Assembly (NCBI RefSeq): GCF_047511655.1
Contig: NC_133396.1
Location: forward strand, 128,287,490 to 128,351,489
Length of the DNA stretch: 64,000 nucleotides
From: Castor canadensis
Taxonomy: Eukaryota; Chordata; Mammalia; Rodentia; Castoridae
Direction: 5' to 3'
In this document: piece after piece, positions 21,163-31,737 of the stretch
Position numbering within the stretch: the stretch's first letter is position 1
Layout of the letters: each line of letters opens with the position of its first letter
Position numbers and translations under genes: made by a program
Notes under the pieces: model-generated
What the model saw: the letters and a program-made list of their open reading frames with translations, nothing else
Database searches by the model: none
What the model was told of the DNA's origin: nothing

Positions 21163-21250
21163 ATTTCCTTCCTTCCTTCCTTCCTTCCTTCCTTCCTTCC
21201 TTCCTTCCTTCCTTCCCTCCCTCCTTCCTTCTTTCCTTCCTTCTTCCTCT
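21163..21250. repeat. (TTCC)n microsatellite
   Basis: About 20 ttcc units with some ctcc and tctt variants, on the tail side of the antisense B1 that follows. Confidence 0.97.
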
Positions 21251-21255
21251 CCTTT

Positions 21256-21387
21256 CTTTTCATTTCTTTGAAACAGAGTCTCACTGTGTTGCCTAAACTG
21301 GTCTCACACTCATGTTCTCAAGTGATCCTCCCACCTCAGCCTCTGGGAGCAGCTGAGACTACAGGCGTTCCCTGCCACACCCAGCTT
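21256..21387 (-). mobile_element. B1-like SINE, antisense
   Basis: ttgaaacagagtctcactgtg to ctgccacacccagctt. Confidence 0.88.
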
Positions 21388-21449
21388 TCATTCACTTTTA
21401 TGGCTTTCAGTACTTAAGGTATACTAACAACTCCCAGACCTACAACTAT

Positions 21450-21716
21450 CTCACTTCTGTATCCATGATGGATTTGTTCCAGGACACCAACAGATAGCAC
21501 AATCTACAGATACTCAAGTTCCTGTTGTGAAATGACATATTATTTGTATAAAACTCATGCACAGGCTTCCTCATAAGCTTAATCATCTCTGGGCTCCTTA
21601 GGAGATCCCTAATGCCATGTAAGTACACTGGACAGACATGCTGTCTGAATACTTTGCATTTGCCGTTGGTTGAATCCACGCCTGCAGAGCCAGGCGTGGC
21701 TGTAGAGGGCAGGCTG
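21450..21716 (+). mobile_element. MER2-like (Tigger-type) DNA transposon relic
   Basis: ctgtatccatgatggatttgttcc, gcacaatctacagatactcaag and gttggttgaatccacgcc match by memory the layout of MER2, a nonautonomous Tc/mariner-Tigger element. The left (actatctc) and right (gagggcaggctgt) ends are eroded inverted repeats. Confidence 0.6.
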
Positions 21717-21719
21717 TAC

Positions 21720-22096
21720 TTCTAACCCTTCCTCAGCTCTGACTTAGGTATCAGCTGCCTGTTCAGCTTCTCCACTGGGAAGTCTCAGGCAGGACTCCCT
21801 TCCCTGTCTCAGTTAACAGATACTTCATCCGTCCAGTTTGGAAGAGACCCTCGGAGCCATCTTTGAAACCTTGTGCTGGAGCGCCATACCTATTGTGGGC
21901 TTCTCTTTAAAGTACATCCAGAACCTAACCATTGTTCTCGGTATTTCCTGTGACCACCATTTTTTTTTAACCTGAATTTCCAGCACAGTAGCAGAAATCG
22001 GAACTGGTTCTCCCAGCTCCTACCATTTTACCCCAAGTCTCTTCTCATGTTCTCAGCACAGCTGCCTGAGTGACCCTTTTAAAAGAGTCTTCTATA
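21720..22096 (+). mobile_element. L2, part 1
   Basis: agtacatccagaacctaacc and gcacagctgcctgagtgaccc follow the 3' coding portion of L2. It continues at 22309 after a SINE insertion. Confidence 0.6.
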
Positions 22097-22308
22097 ACCA
22101 GGTGCCCATGGCTCACGCCTGTAATCCTAGCTACTTGAGAGACTGAGATCAAGAGGCTTGAGGTTCGTGGCCAGACAGAGCAAATAGTTCTCAAGACCCC
22201 ACCTCCAAAATAACTAGAGCAAAATGGACCAGAGGTGTGGCTCAAGTGATAGAGAGCCTGCTTTGCAAGCATGAAGCCCTGAGTTCAAACCCTAGTCCCA
22301 CCAAAAAC
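22097..22308 (+). mobile_element. dimeric SINE, second subfamily
   Basis: ccaggtgcccatggctcacg, aataactagagcaaaatggac linker, gtggctcaagtgatagagag and a short A tail. Inserted in L2 next to ttttaaaagag. Confidence 0.9.
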
Positions 22309-22860
22309 TTAAGGTAAAATAGAGTCCTGTCACTCTACGGCAGTTCAAAATCCTGCCATGATTCCCAATGTTCCTCAGAAATACCCAGGGCCTTACAATG
22401 GCTGCAGGGCCACATGTGACCTGACCCCTTTGCTCTGCCTCATCCACCACTCAGCATTCCAGAGCTGCTATTCCTTCCTTGCCAGGCATGCTCCTGCCTT
22501 GAGACTGCATGCAGTTACTCCCTCTGCCAGGAATGCTCTGCTGTCATAGTCACATCACTGATTCACCTTACCTCCTTCAAGTCTTGTTCATATGTCACAC
22601 TCAACTAGGATCCTTGTGTTTAAAACTGTACCCTCTGCCCCAACTCCTGTCTCTTTATCTCCATCTATTTTCCTTTTCTCCAAAGTACTTACTGATCACC
22701 TTCCAACATCCTATGCAGTTCACTAATCTTGTGTGTGTGTTGCTATCCCAAACCTCCCCATTCCACTAGGACAGATGCTCCCCCAGGGCAAAACTCCTGC
22801 ATCTCTTCTGCTTCCTGCTGCATTCCAAGTACTTACGACAGCATCCGGGCATGAAGGAGA
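22309..22860 (+). mobile_element. L2, part 2 (3' ORF end and 3' UTR)
   Basis: gccttacaatggctgcagggcc, cctgacccctttgctctgcc, gccaggaatgctctgctg and ccttcaagtcttgttcatatg are standard L2 blocks in order. A GT run sits at 22729-22741. Decayed, no intact frame. Confidence 0.75.
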
Positions 22861-23477
22861 CACTGTTCACTCATCCGCTGTATCTACTGGTTAGCATTAG
22901 GCTAACCAGAGGCGTTTGGTTATTCTTCAATAAGACCATTTCTAATGCAAGATTATCAAGCTGGAAGCAGAAAATGAAAGCAGACCACAAACTAGATTCT
23001 GAAATCTGGATCAATAAATCAATGCCAAGCCCCAATGGAGTCTACACTCGAAATGCTGATTTGCTTCTGCTTTAGGCGAGAATGGTTGATACACCTGATT
23101 AGAATCCTGAAAATCTTACTAGGAATATGGGGAAAGCACTGAGAATTTGTTTTAGAGGTGCCCGACTTTGGCATCTCTAAACAGCCTCAGATCCTGTTCC
23201 CTGTGCAGGAAGAGGGAATCTCCCCTTCCAAGGCAGGGGCTGAAATGCAGCTTGGGGTAGGAGTAGCATTCCCAGGGAGATTAGAACAGATAGGTTCAGT
23301 GCATCTGCTTTCTATCCCTTTGTTCTGGGCCTGTGGCTGGAGGCTAAGGCCATTAAGTAGTAAACAACTGGAGACTCTGAGAAAAGGAAGACTGGCAGTC
23401 CTGGCCTGGGTCTGGCCTTTTCGCTCAGTAAGAAGGGAGCACACAGGGCAGGACCCAGCCATGTGGCTGGCATTTCT
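22861..23477. other. no recognised feature
   Basis: Unassigned. The forward and reverse frames over 23158-23487 overlap each other and carry no recognisable domain. Confidence 0.35.
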
Positions 23478-23595
23478 TCACCATTAACCAAGTATTTATT
23501 GAACTTCTATTATGGTCAGTCACATTCCTAGCTTTGAGGAAACAAAGATAACTAATATACAATCCCTGCTTTCATGGAGTTTATGTTCTACAATT
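23478..23595 (+). mobile_element. L2-like 3' end
   Basis: caagtatttattgaacttctatta, ccctgctttcatggagtttatg and ttctacaa, then an A-run at 23600-23617. Confidence 0.65.
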
Positions 23596-23680
23596 GTGCA
23601 AAAAAAAAAAAAAAAAATCAAAGTGTGACTAAGGCAATTTCAGGTCATGGTACTTAGTAGGCATGAAGCAGAAAATTAAG

Positions 23681-23909
23681 CCAGGTGCCGCCGGTGGTTC
23701 ATGCCTTTAATCCTAGGTACTCAGGAGGCAGAGATCAGAAAGATCACGGTTCAAAGCCTGCTTAGGCAAATAGTTCCCGAGACCCTATCTCGAAAGTACC
23801 CAACACAAGAAAGGACTGGTGGAGTGGCTCAAGCCATAGGAATGCCTGCTTAGCAAGCATGAGGCCCTGAGTTCAAGCCCCAGTCCCACCCGAAACAAAC
23901 CAAAAAATT
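23681..23909 (+). mobile_element. dimeric SINE
   Basis: ccggtggttcatgcctttaatcc, cccgagaccctatctcgaaag, gtggctcaagccataggaatg and gttcaagccccagtcccacc. Confidence 0.9.
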
Positions 23910-24088
23910 AGAATGGGAATGTGATAGGGAAGGAGGTTAGGGAAGGCCTCTGAGGTCTGTCTATCAGATAAAAAAAAAACCAAGCCACATCGCTATTTTG
24001 CTTGCTGTGTGTGATAGAATGCAATGGGCTGCCCTTTTGATGAATATAAAGCTGGTTCCCACAACCAGGAGAGGAGAGTGGAGACAGA

Positions 24089-24167
24089 GTTTTGGTTTAT
24101 TTTTGGCGCTATTGGGACTTGAACTCAGGGCAGGTGCTCTACCACTTGAACCATGCCACAAGTCTGG
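24089..24167 (-). mobile_element. SINE right half, antisense, internally deleted
   Basis: attgggacttgaactcagggc joins gcaggtgctctaccacttg directly. Confidence 0.8.
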
Positions 24168-25059
24168 AGAGAGGCTTATTACTTGCAGCAAGAGAGCACT
24201 GAAGCTAACTTTTCCCTCTGAACAAAAAGGCTAGGAGTATTTTTGGGGAAACGTATATGTATTGATACAGGAATGGCATTCCTGAGCACAGAATTTATCC
24301 TTGTAGGTTTCTTCAAAAATCTTTAGGTGAATCCAAAAGAAAAAAAAAACTTCAAAGGCACATTAACAGTCTTTTAAAGAGGCACCCCCCCAACACACAA
24401 AGAACAGTTGCCTCCTTCTAAAAGTGCCTGCTTGCTGACTGGCTAACACTTGTACACAATACTTCACCTGTACTCATCAGAAAGTGTAGGGGTTTCTCCC
24501 AATCAACTAGCAATTCTCTGAGGGAATTTTCTGAGGGAACAGCTGGGTGTCTTATATTCGAGTTCATTCTGACACTATCAGTCGGGCCCCACAGGTTAGA
24601 ACTCAGTCCCACTCTAGGTGCTAATGACATATTACGGATTACAGGTTGGAATCTGTTTCTGACTGGCTATAAATGAAGATTCCCACATCCCCCCTTCCTT
24701 GGATTTAATAATTTGCTAAGAACTTAATATTTATCAGTTTATTTCAAAAGATATTACAAAAGATATGGGGCGGGAGCAAGTGAAGAGATGCATAAGAAAA
24801 GGTCTGGGGAAGCCCGCAGAACATCCAGGCCCACCCTCCAGGCACCTCTGAAATAGGTGGTAGGGACCAACCACTCCCTGGGGCACTGGGGCAGTAGTTA
24901 AGAAGGATTAGAGCACTGTTAAATGTTGTTTTAAGCACCTTTTTGAGAGTTTCTTTTTCCTTTAAATGTGCTAAAATGTTGAGGGTGGAGGGATTTAACT
25001 CCCTAATTGACAGGTATTAGACCCTGCTGGTGTTTTCCAGCCAGCCCTAGCTGCTTGAA
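24168..25059. other. no recognised feature
   Basis: Nearly 0.9 kb without a recognised repeat or exon; short frames only. Confidence 0.4.
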
Positions 25060-25405
25060 GCCGAAGCCCTGCTCCAAAAGCTACTGCTCCAGCTAGCAGC
25101 TTTCACTGGATTTTTGCCTCTGTAGGTCCAGCAGAAGATCTGTGATTGGTGTAAACACAGTCCTTTATTTGCATAAGGGGCTACCATGATTGGAGACAGG
25201 AACTGTGCCAAGATTGGTGTAAACATTCTTCATTTGCTTAAGGAGTCTGCCATGATTGGTGTAGACACTCTTGTTGCACCTCCTTTCTGGCTATATAAGC
25301 AGGCTGCTGGCTCATTTGGTGAGCAGTCAGAGAGACCTGCCTGTGTCACTTTGTGTCATAATAGCAGGGCCAATTGAAGACTTCCCTTAAGTGGTCTTCC
25401 TTGCT
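25060..25405 (+). promoter_or_regulatory. TATA plus inverted-CCAAT block, LTR-like
   Basis: GATTGG (inverted CCAAT) starts at 25144, 25188, 25212 and 25254, and a TATATAA box lies at 25292-25298. The first and third sites sit in a roughly 68-base imperfect tandem repeat (gattggtgtaaacac...tttgcataag and gattggtgtaaacatt...tttgcttaag). This layout is typical of a retroviral-type LTR U3; a host promoter is the alternative. Ends and any target duplication could not be found. A SINE interrupts the region at 25408. Confidence 0.45.
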
Positions 25406-25407
25406 CA

Positions 25408-25706
25408 CTTTTTTGTGTTGGTGGGAGTGGAGTTTGTACTCAGGGCGTAACACTTACAAAGCAGGCATTCTACCACTTGAGCTACACATCCAGTCCATTT
25501 TGCTCTGTTTGTTTTGGAGATAGGATCTTGCAAACTATTTGCCCAGGCTGACCTCGAACCTCAGTCTTCCTGATCTCAGCCTCCCAAGTAGCTAGGATTA
25601 CAGAGGTGAGCCACCAGTGGCTGGCTCCTCGAACCTCAGTCTTCCTGATCTCAGCCTCCCAAGTAGCTAGGATTACAGAGGTGAGCCACCCGTGGCTGGC
25701 TCCTTG
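25408..25706 (-). mobile_element. dimeric SINE, antisense, with tandem duplication
   Basis: Right half ggagtttgtactcagggcg to cttgagctacacatcc; left half follows, and its distal part is repeated. The two 75-base units, 25552-25626 and 25627-25701, differ at about one position. Confidence 0.92.
25552..25701. repeat. 75-bp tandem duplication within a SINE
   Basis: Both units run from cctcgaacctcagtcttcc to gtggctggct. Near identity implies the duplication is much younger than the SINE insertion. Confidence 0.92.
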
Positions 25707-26404
25707 CCTACTTTTGCTTCTCATTCAGAGTGGCTGAGCTGGCAAAATGAAGAAAAGAGAAGTGGTGGCAGCAGTGTGTGTGTGTGTTGGGGAGGGGCAG
25801 CAAGAGCATCAGTAGGTTGACAAGTGGTTGCAGCAGTTGTGGGAGCCAACAGGCAGGAGTCACATAAGGGCTGAGATAGCAGGAGTGGCATTAGGCTCGA
25901 GAGTAGCAGAACAGGGCTTCCTGAGGCAGAGACAACTCAGTGGCAGATCAGGAGCACCCACAGAGACAGGAGCAGGACTTGCCTCATGACTGATTGTAGC
26001 CATGGTTGCAGAAGTGAAAGCAGCTACTGGGTAGTAGAGAGTGAAACTCACATCAGCTAATCAGAGTCAACGACAGAGAAACACCTCCATTGAGGGTCCT
26101 GGTCCAAAGTGCAAAAGAGCTGTAACACTTCCTGTTGCAAAGCCCAACACTGTGCAGCTGCCCAAAGCTGTCAAAGGCCTTAGACCTGACCCCTGAGGTT
26201 TGGGAGCTGGGACTCTAGAGGGTGCCACCTGTTGCTGTCTGCTGTCATCTGCTGTCACTGCTTGCTAAGATTACAAAAACCCACACAGGGCCCAGAATAA
26301 CTGGAGGAATGTCTCCTCACCTAGTCATGATTTCTACTGTGCTGGAGCAGTAGGACCCCAGCCAGCTGGTTTGTGACAACTTCACCTGTTTAAAAAGCTG
26401 GAAG
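25707..26404. other. unassigned, possibly rest of the LTR-like element
   Basis: Purine-rich sequence with many agcag and gcagg units and a GT run at 25775-25786. It follows the promoter-like block at 25060 and could be its downstream part; I cannot confirm this. Confidence 0.3.
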
Positions 26405-26700
26405 CTCATCAAATCGTGTTGTTCAAGTGTTTATAGAACTTAATGTCTTTACCTCCTTCCAATCCTCTCATTCTCTAATCACTTTATCTGTTGATTGGGT
26501 CTCATCCTGAGCTATCTGGAGGCCCCACCCTAAGTCACATCATTAGATAAAGCTAGATGTGATCAAAGGTGCTCATTACAAACAACAAGTCACTCCAGAC
26601 TCAGGAAATTGCAAGGGTTTTAGGAGTTCTGTGACAGGAACTCAGGGACAGAAACAAACATGGGCTATTTCATATTGTATCATAGACTGGGTGATGAAAA
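26405..26700. other. no recognised feature
   Basis: Unassigned old-looking sequence. Confidence 0.3.
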
Positions 26701-26885
26701 GGATCCAGTCGTGCAAAGAATGTTCAGGTAGAAAGAATGACAAGCACCAAAGCCCTGGGCTGGAAAGGAGGCTTGTGGAGGCCAGAGGTAGCTGACATGG
26801 CTTGGGAGAAGAGAGGCAGGAGGAATAGAAAAGGGACAGAAGACGGCACTGGAGTGACAGGGTGAGGCCAGGCAGTTGCAAAGAA
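26701..26885 (+). mobile_element. L2-like fragment
   Basis: gtgcaaagaatgttcaggtag, caccaaagccctgggctgg and gagaggcaggaggaata resemble upstream L2 sequence. Diverged, low confidence. Confidence 0.35.
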
Positions 26886-27167
26886 TCAACTATCATAGTC
26901 TGATTGTAACTTTATAAACGTTAGTCTAAAGTGTAAGGACAACTTATAAAGCTAGTTCAGTAGTCTAGGTGAAAGATAATCAAAGATTAGGCAAGGCAGA
27001 CAGTGGTCATGTTGGAACTAAAAAGACATGAATAGATTCAAGACACTTTAGACAATTTAGAGTAAAATAATGAAGCAGACATTTAGCCAAAGTATCATTT
27101 AACAATGAAAACCAAGAGAGGGTTTAGGGGGTCAGAATATGACATCCTAATATTTGCCATGAGGGCA

Positions 27168-27255
27168 TGAGGATGGCAATGATGATGGTGATGATAATGG
27201 TGATGATGGTGATGATGACAATGATGACAGCAGTGGCGGTGATTATGATGATGAT
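27168..27255. repeat. (GATGAT/GGTGAT)n microsatellite
   Basis: gatgatggtgatgataatggtg-type units lying exactly at the tail side of the antisense ID element at 27256. Confidence 0.95.
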
Positions 27256-27337
27256 AAATTTGCAGTCCTGGGATTGAACCCAGGGCCTTGGCACATGTTG
27301 TAAGTGCTTTACTACTTGAGCTATCCCCCCAGTCCAG
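27256..27337 (-). mobile_element. ID SINE, antisense
   Basis: cctgggattgaacccagggcc to acttgagctatccccccag. Confidence 0.88.
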
Positions 27338-27487
27338 CATAGGGTTATTTTGAATTGAAGACAATTGAGAAGCAGGAAACACCCAAAAAAGCTCTCTGCT
27401 TTCTCTGTTACTTGTCTAAAAGCAGGATATGAATTTCCATTTGTAAAGGCATCTTCCTGTACCAGGAAGACGTGAACACCTATTAGA

Positions 27488-27571
27488 TTTTTTTTCCCCA
27501 GTACTGGGATGGACCCCAGGGCTTCACACATGCTACATGAGTGCTCTACCAGTGAGCTACCCCTCCACTGT
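27488..27571 (-). mobile_element. ID SINE, antisense, with TSD
   Basis: ccagtactgggatggacccc to taccagtgagctacccctcc. ACCTATTAGA flanks it at 27478-27487 and 27572-27581. Confidence 0.9.
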
Positions 27572-27581
27572 ACCTATTAGA

Positions 27582-28197
27582 CCTTCAATCACCAGAGACA
27601 GCTCGAGACTAGCATAGAAGTGGTGTAGAGAAATCTGCATACAAGTCTCACTAACATAACTTTATTGTCCATTAGTTTTCCCCCATAGATAATTTGCGAA
27701 CCCCTAAAAGTCTCTATCTTGTCCCTTCGCTACAAATTTGCTGTTCTTTGCTGATAGGCTAGAGAGACCCCAAGTTCTAACCACATCTTTCAGTTACTCA
27801 TCACTGAGTTTCTCTATGTGTGTGCTTGTTGCATATGTTAGTAAACTGTTTATTTTTCCTTGTTAGTTTGTCCTATTGTGAGTTTAATTTTCAGGTACAC
27901 AGCCATAGAAAGTAGGAGGAAGAGGAAAAGTGTTTATTTTTAAATTAAATTAAATTTTTAAGAATTTTCTTCCCCTGCAGTAGGTAATCACGCACTGTCA
28001 CAAAATAGCATTATAATAGTGTATATAAGTATTTATATACACATTTCTTGGAGACCCAAAGATACAGTCTTTTTGAGCACATAAAAATAAGAAGCATGTA
28101 GACTTAAAATCATGCTTTGTAATCAGTGTTTCACTGTTCTATCTTGGAAATGATCTAGATATCTAAAGAACACTCATTAATTAGCTGAATTTATTAT
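27582..28197. other. no recognised feature
   Basis: AT-rich, unassigned. Confidence 0.35.
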
Positions 28198-28207
28198 TAG
28201 TCCAAAG

Positions 28208-28301
28208 TTTTTGTTTTTGTTTTTGGCAGCACTGGGGTTTGAACTCCAGGCCTCATACTTACTAGGCAGGCACTCTACCACTTGAACTACACTGCCAGCC
28301 C
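28208..28301 (-). mobile_element. SINE right half, antisense, with TSD
   Basis: gcagcactggggtttgaactcc to actacactgccagccc. AGTCCAAAGTTTT occurs at both flanks (about 28199 and 28302-28314). Confidence 0.92.
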
Positions 28302-28392
28302 AGTCCAAAGTTTTGTTATTTAAGATCTTGGAAACTACAAGATGATTGTCACTGAAGTTTGTCAGACTAAATGCTCTGTTTGGTTAAAAACA

Positions 28393-28584
28393 ATTTTTTT
28401 TTTTTGGTACTGGGGTTCGAATTCAAGGCCTACAACTTGAGCCACTCTACCAGCCCTTTTTTACGATGGGTTTTTTGAGATAAGGTCTCACAAACTAATT
28501 GTCCCGACTGGCTTCGAACCATAATCCTCCTGATTGCTGCTTTCTGAGTAGCTAGGATTATGGGCATGAGCCACGGGCACCCAG
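28393..28584 (-). mobile_element. dimeric SINE, antisense (deletion type)
   Basis: ggggttcgaattcaaggcc joins tacaacttgagccactctacc; left half to ggcatgagccacgggcaccc. Confidence 0.9.
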
Positions 28585-28658
28585 ATTACTTTTATAACCT
28601 TAACCATTAAGTAGAAATACTGCTAGCTTCTTCAATCAGTATAAGTTAAAGAATACAC

Positions 28659-28866
28659 CTGCTTGGCACCTGCAGCTCATGCCTGTAATCCTAGCTACTT
28701 AAGAGGCACAGATCATGGTTTGAGGCCAGCCTGGGCAAAAAGTGAGACCATATCTTAGAAATACTCAGCACCAAAAAGGGCTGGTCGAGTGGCTCAAGTG
28801 GTAGAGCACCTGCCTCGCAAGGGTAAGACCCTGAGTTCAAACCCCAGACCCACTAAAAACAGAAGA
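28659..28866 (+). mobile_element. dimeric SINE
   Basis: ttggcacctgcagctcatgcc to gttcaaaccccagacccac. First of three head-to-tail SINEs. Confidence 0.9.
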
Positions 28867-29086
28867 GACCAGGTGCCAGTGACTCACGTCTGTAATACTA
28901 GCTACTGAGGAGGCACAGAATAAGAGGATCCTAGTTTGAAGCCAGCCTGGGCAAGTAGTTCTTGAGACTCTATCTTGAAAATACCTGACACAAGAAAGGG
29001 CTGGTGGAATGGTTCAAGCAGTAAAGCTCTTGCCTACCAAATGTGAGGCCCTGAGTTCAAATCCCATATCACTCCAAAAAAAAAGA
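28867..29086 (+). mobile_element. dimeric SINE
   Basis: gaccaggtgccagtgactcacg to gagttcaaatcccatatcac plus an A tail. Second in the cluster. Confidence 0.9.
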
Positions 29087-29097
29087 ATACGCCTGAG

Positions 29098-29190
29098 TGG
29101 GCTAGGAATGTAATCCAGACATAGAGGGCTTGCCTAACATGTGAAACTTTGGGTTCAAACTCCAGCACTAAAAAACAAAACAAATGGACA
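29098..29190 (+). mobile_element. ID SINE, diverged
   Basis: tgggctaggaatgtaatccag to ggttcaaactccagcacta. Third in the cluster; gaatac(a/g)cctg precedes both 28659 and this element, hinting at a shared insertion site. Confidence 0.8.
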
Positions 29191-29985
29191 AAAAGTAAGG
29201 AGAATAAAAATGTGTACTTGAATGTACATTAATTTAAGTACATGTATATTTAATTTAATGTAAGTTTAATTTAATATTTATAACACAGAAGAAAACATAA
29301 CTTTACCAATGAGCTAGTCCATCGTAGTTATTTTTACTAAACCAAAAATTTTAAACTAGTTTAGTTTGGTAGAGATTGTCTTCAACTATGTTAACTTGAA
29401 TCCTTAAAATGTTTCTACATTTCTATAGGAATATCCATTTTTCACATTAAAAAAGCATTAGAGGATCAACTTCCTTAATTTTTGGAAAGCTTCAACTTTC
29501 CAAAATATTCAACTTATATACTGCTTATTTATCTCTAAGTCAGTCGAAATAGAACTCTCCCAAGAGACTTTACGATCTAATTTGGTATCTGTGAATCTGG
29601 AGGTAGGAAAGCACTACACAAGAGCTAAAGGCCCCCCTGAGTTACAGTCATTAAACTTACACACAGGAGAGGAAGCTCAGAGGTTCCATTCAACCATGGA
29701 TCAAGCAGAACCATGAAATGGGTCAAACAGCTAGAGAGCAGGCAATCTGGTTTCACACGGACAAAGTGATCAGGTTGGCTGCTTGCAAGAGCCCTACTCT
29801 ATAATCATGGAGAAAACCAGCCACGCTATAATAAAGGTATTCACTTAGGAAAAGTGAATCAAGGAAGCTTCCAGTACAGATGGAGGCACTGATGACAGTT
29901 AGTGCTTGCCAGGCCCTCTGGAGAGGGATCCTGCAGTAAAAGATAACACCTACAAATCTCAGTGGTATTTGGTGTTAACACAAAT
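29191..29985. other. no recognised feature
   Basis: AT-rich start, then single-copy looking sequence; no exon recognised. Confidence 0.35.
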
Positions 29986-30480
29986 TAACAACTCTCTTTA
30001 AAGGAAATAAGATATAGTTTATTCTAAGTTAAATATGAGTGACTAAGACCAGGGAACACAGGTTCAGATTACCCCGAATGGCAGGTTCTGCAGTGGAGGT
30101 TATTGCATGAACTTTTATAGTCAAAGAACAAAGCAATTCATAAACCAACACATTCACAAGCACACTGGAGGGGCATTAGGTAGGCAGGCACAGCAAAGTG
30201 GGAAATCTTTTCTATAGGTTTCAGATGTTATCTCATAGCAGCTCAGCTTTGGAGTTGGTGGAAGCTAGTGGTCTGCTTTTCATCAGACTGTATAGCAAAC
30301 ATTAACTAGGCTAACAATACATTCTGAGAGGTTTACCTAAGAGTCATGAGTTAGGTCTGATACAAAGATTGAAAGCAAATGGCTATTTTTCTACAGGGTC
30401 TAAGATAGACCAAGATAATTTTGGCTTTAAGCATGCAACCTTCCATCTTTCCATGATGTTCTACTCAGCTGAGATCTTTA
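29986..30480 (-). mobile_element. LTR candidate, antisense
   Basis: On the minus strand a TATAAAA-type box (plus-strand ttttatag at 30113-30119) lies about 95 bases upstream of aataaa (plus-strand tttatt at 30018-30023), the spacing of an LTR promoter and poly(A) signal. Ends are not defined. Confidence 0.4.
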
Positions 30481-30566
30481 ATACAAATGTAGCTTCTTTG
30501 GACATCTTCAATTTCATGTAGGTCAAGAATTTATTTTTTGATCAGAGATTGAATTTGAAGAGCTAA

Positions 30567-30646
30567 CAGAGTGTATCAGTGGTAGAGTGCCTGCCTAGCA
30601 AGTGTGAGGCCCTAAGTTCAAACCCCAGTTCCGCCAAAAAAAAATA
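30567..30646 (+). mobile_element. SINE right half, with TSD
   Basis: tatcagtggtagagtgcctg to gttcaaaccccagttccgcc. cagagattgaa(t/c)ttga flanks it at 30543 and 30652. Confidence 0.88.
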
Positions 30647-30659
30647 GACTACAGAGATT

Positions 30660-31180
30660 GAACTTGAGTTTCTCTGTCAAAGATCCCTTGGCACAACTTC
30701 TGCCCTCTATATACCTTGTTCCGTTCCCTTTGTTCTGCTACCTGTAAAGATTAGTATCCTTTGACTGGGAATGCCCAATTAAGAGCTGCAAAACTGCAAG
30801 AGCAACCCTTTGTTCTTCTAAGAACCATTTTTGACCAAATGTGTTTAAAACTGTTTTAACTTGAAGCTGCTCTCTTAAGCTAAAGCTCTATAAACTCCTC
30901 GCCATTTTTTCCTCTAGGCAAAACGCCTCATCAGCATGGTTCTCATGCTACAGCATTCTGAGCAAGGCTTAGACTTCAAGGTGCTCTGGTGGAATTTCTC
31001 CATCAGTTCCTGGAATGGTGACCAAAACCTGGCTCCTCTGCTGCTCAATCTGGCTAAATACTTAGGAAACTGCTAACGCCCCTCCTGGGAGTCCCAGTGA
31101 CTCCACGGATGAGCAAGTCCTGCTCTTGATAAACGTGCCACTCCTCCTTCTCTGGAGCATCTCCCAAGCCTTTCTTCTTT
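30660..31180 (+). mobile_element. LTR-like promoter candidate
   Basis: A TATA box (ctctataaactcc, near 30885) follows a taagctaaagctc block. Downstream sequence resembles no gene I know. Boundaries and family are unknown. Confidence 0.25.
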
Positions 31181-31737
31181 CTATTCGTTGCCTCAGTGTG
31201 AACCTGTTGCTTTGAATTGTTTCACACCATTCAGGACTCTGTGGATAGGGTGTTTGGTTCTGAGAGTCTCTGAGCCCGTTACTGTCTTTTGCTTGTTCTG
31301 TCATTGGAATATGGTACTGACTGGCAATGAATTTTCGCATCATTGACCCAGAAGAATGCACATTCACGTGTACATATATTACCGTGTCAATAGCACATTT
31401 TAGATTGTCAAGGACAATTTAAAATTTCTGACCACTCCAAAGAACACAAAGTTATTCCCATTCCTAGTATACTGAATCCAAGGATTCAAAGACTCAAAAT
31501 GATTTGATAGGCAACATTTTTTATTAAGAAAAAAAATTTCCAAAAAGCAGAAAAAGTTATAAAATTGATTTCCTTAAGGACTTTCACAGAAGGCAAATAA
31601 AAATCTGGAGACTCTAAAAATCCAAACTTGAATGTTCTCTCCCTTTCCTGACCAAGCTCCACATGGGTATCTCTTTTGTTCTTCTCACCAGACCTTGACC
31701 TCTTCCTCATCCTTCCTCTGTTTTCCTGCTCCTCCTT
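31181..31737. other. no recognised feature
   Basis: Unassigned; the reverse frames 31062-31367 and 31486-31842 show no domain. Confidence 0.35.

Noticed and set aside
21056-21284. Repetitive frames with PSFLPSFLPSF or KEGRKEGR patterns
   Set aside because: Translations of the TTCC microsatellite.
27095-27531. Histidine- and isoleucine-rich reverse frames
   Set aside because: Produced by the GATGAT microsatellite and two ID elements.
28659-29190. CRISPR-like array of regularly spaced repeats
   Set aside because: Repeats are SINEs in a vertebrate genome, with variable spacing and A tails.
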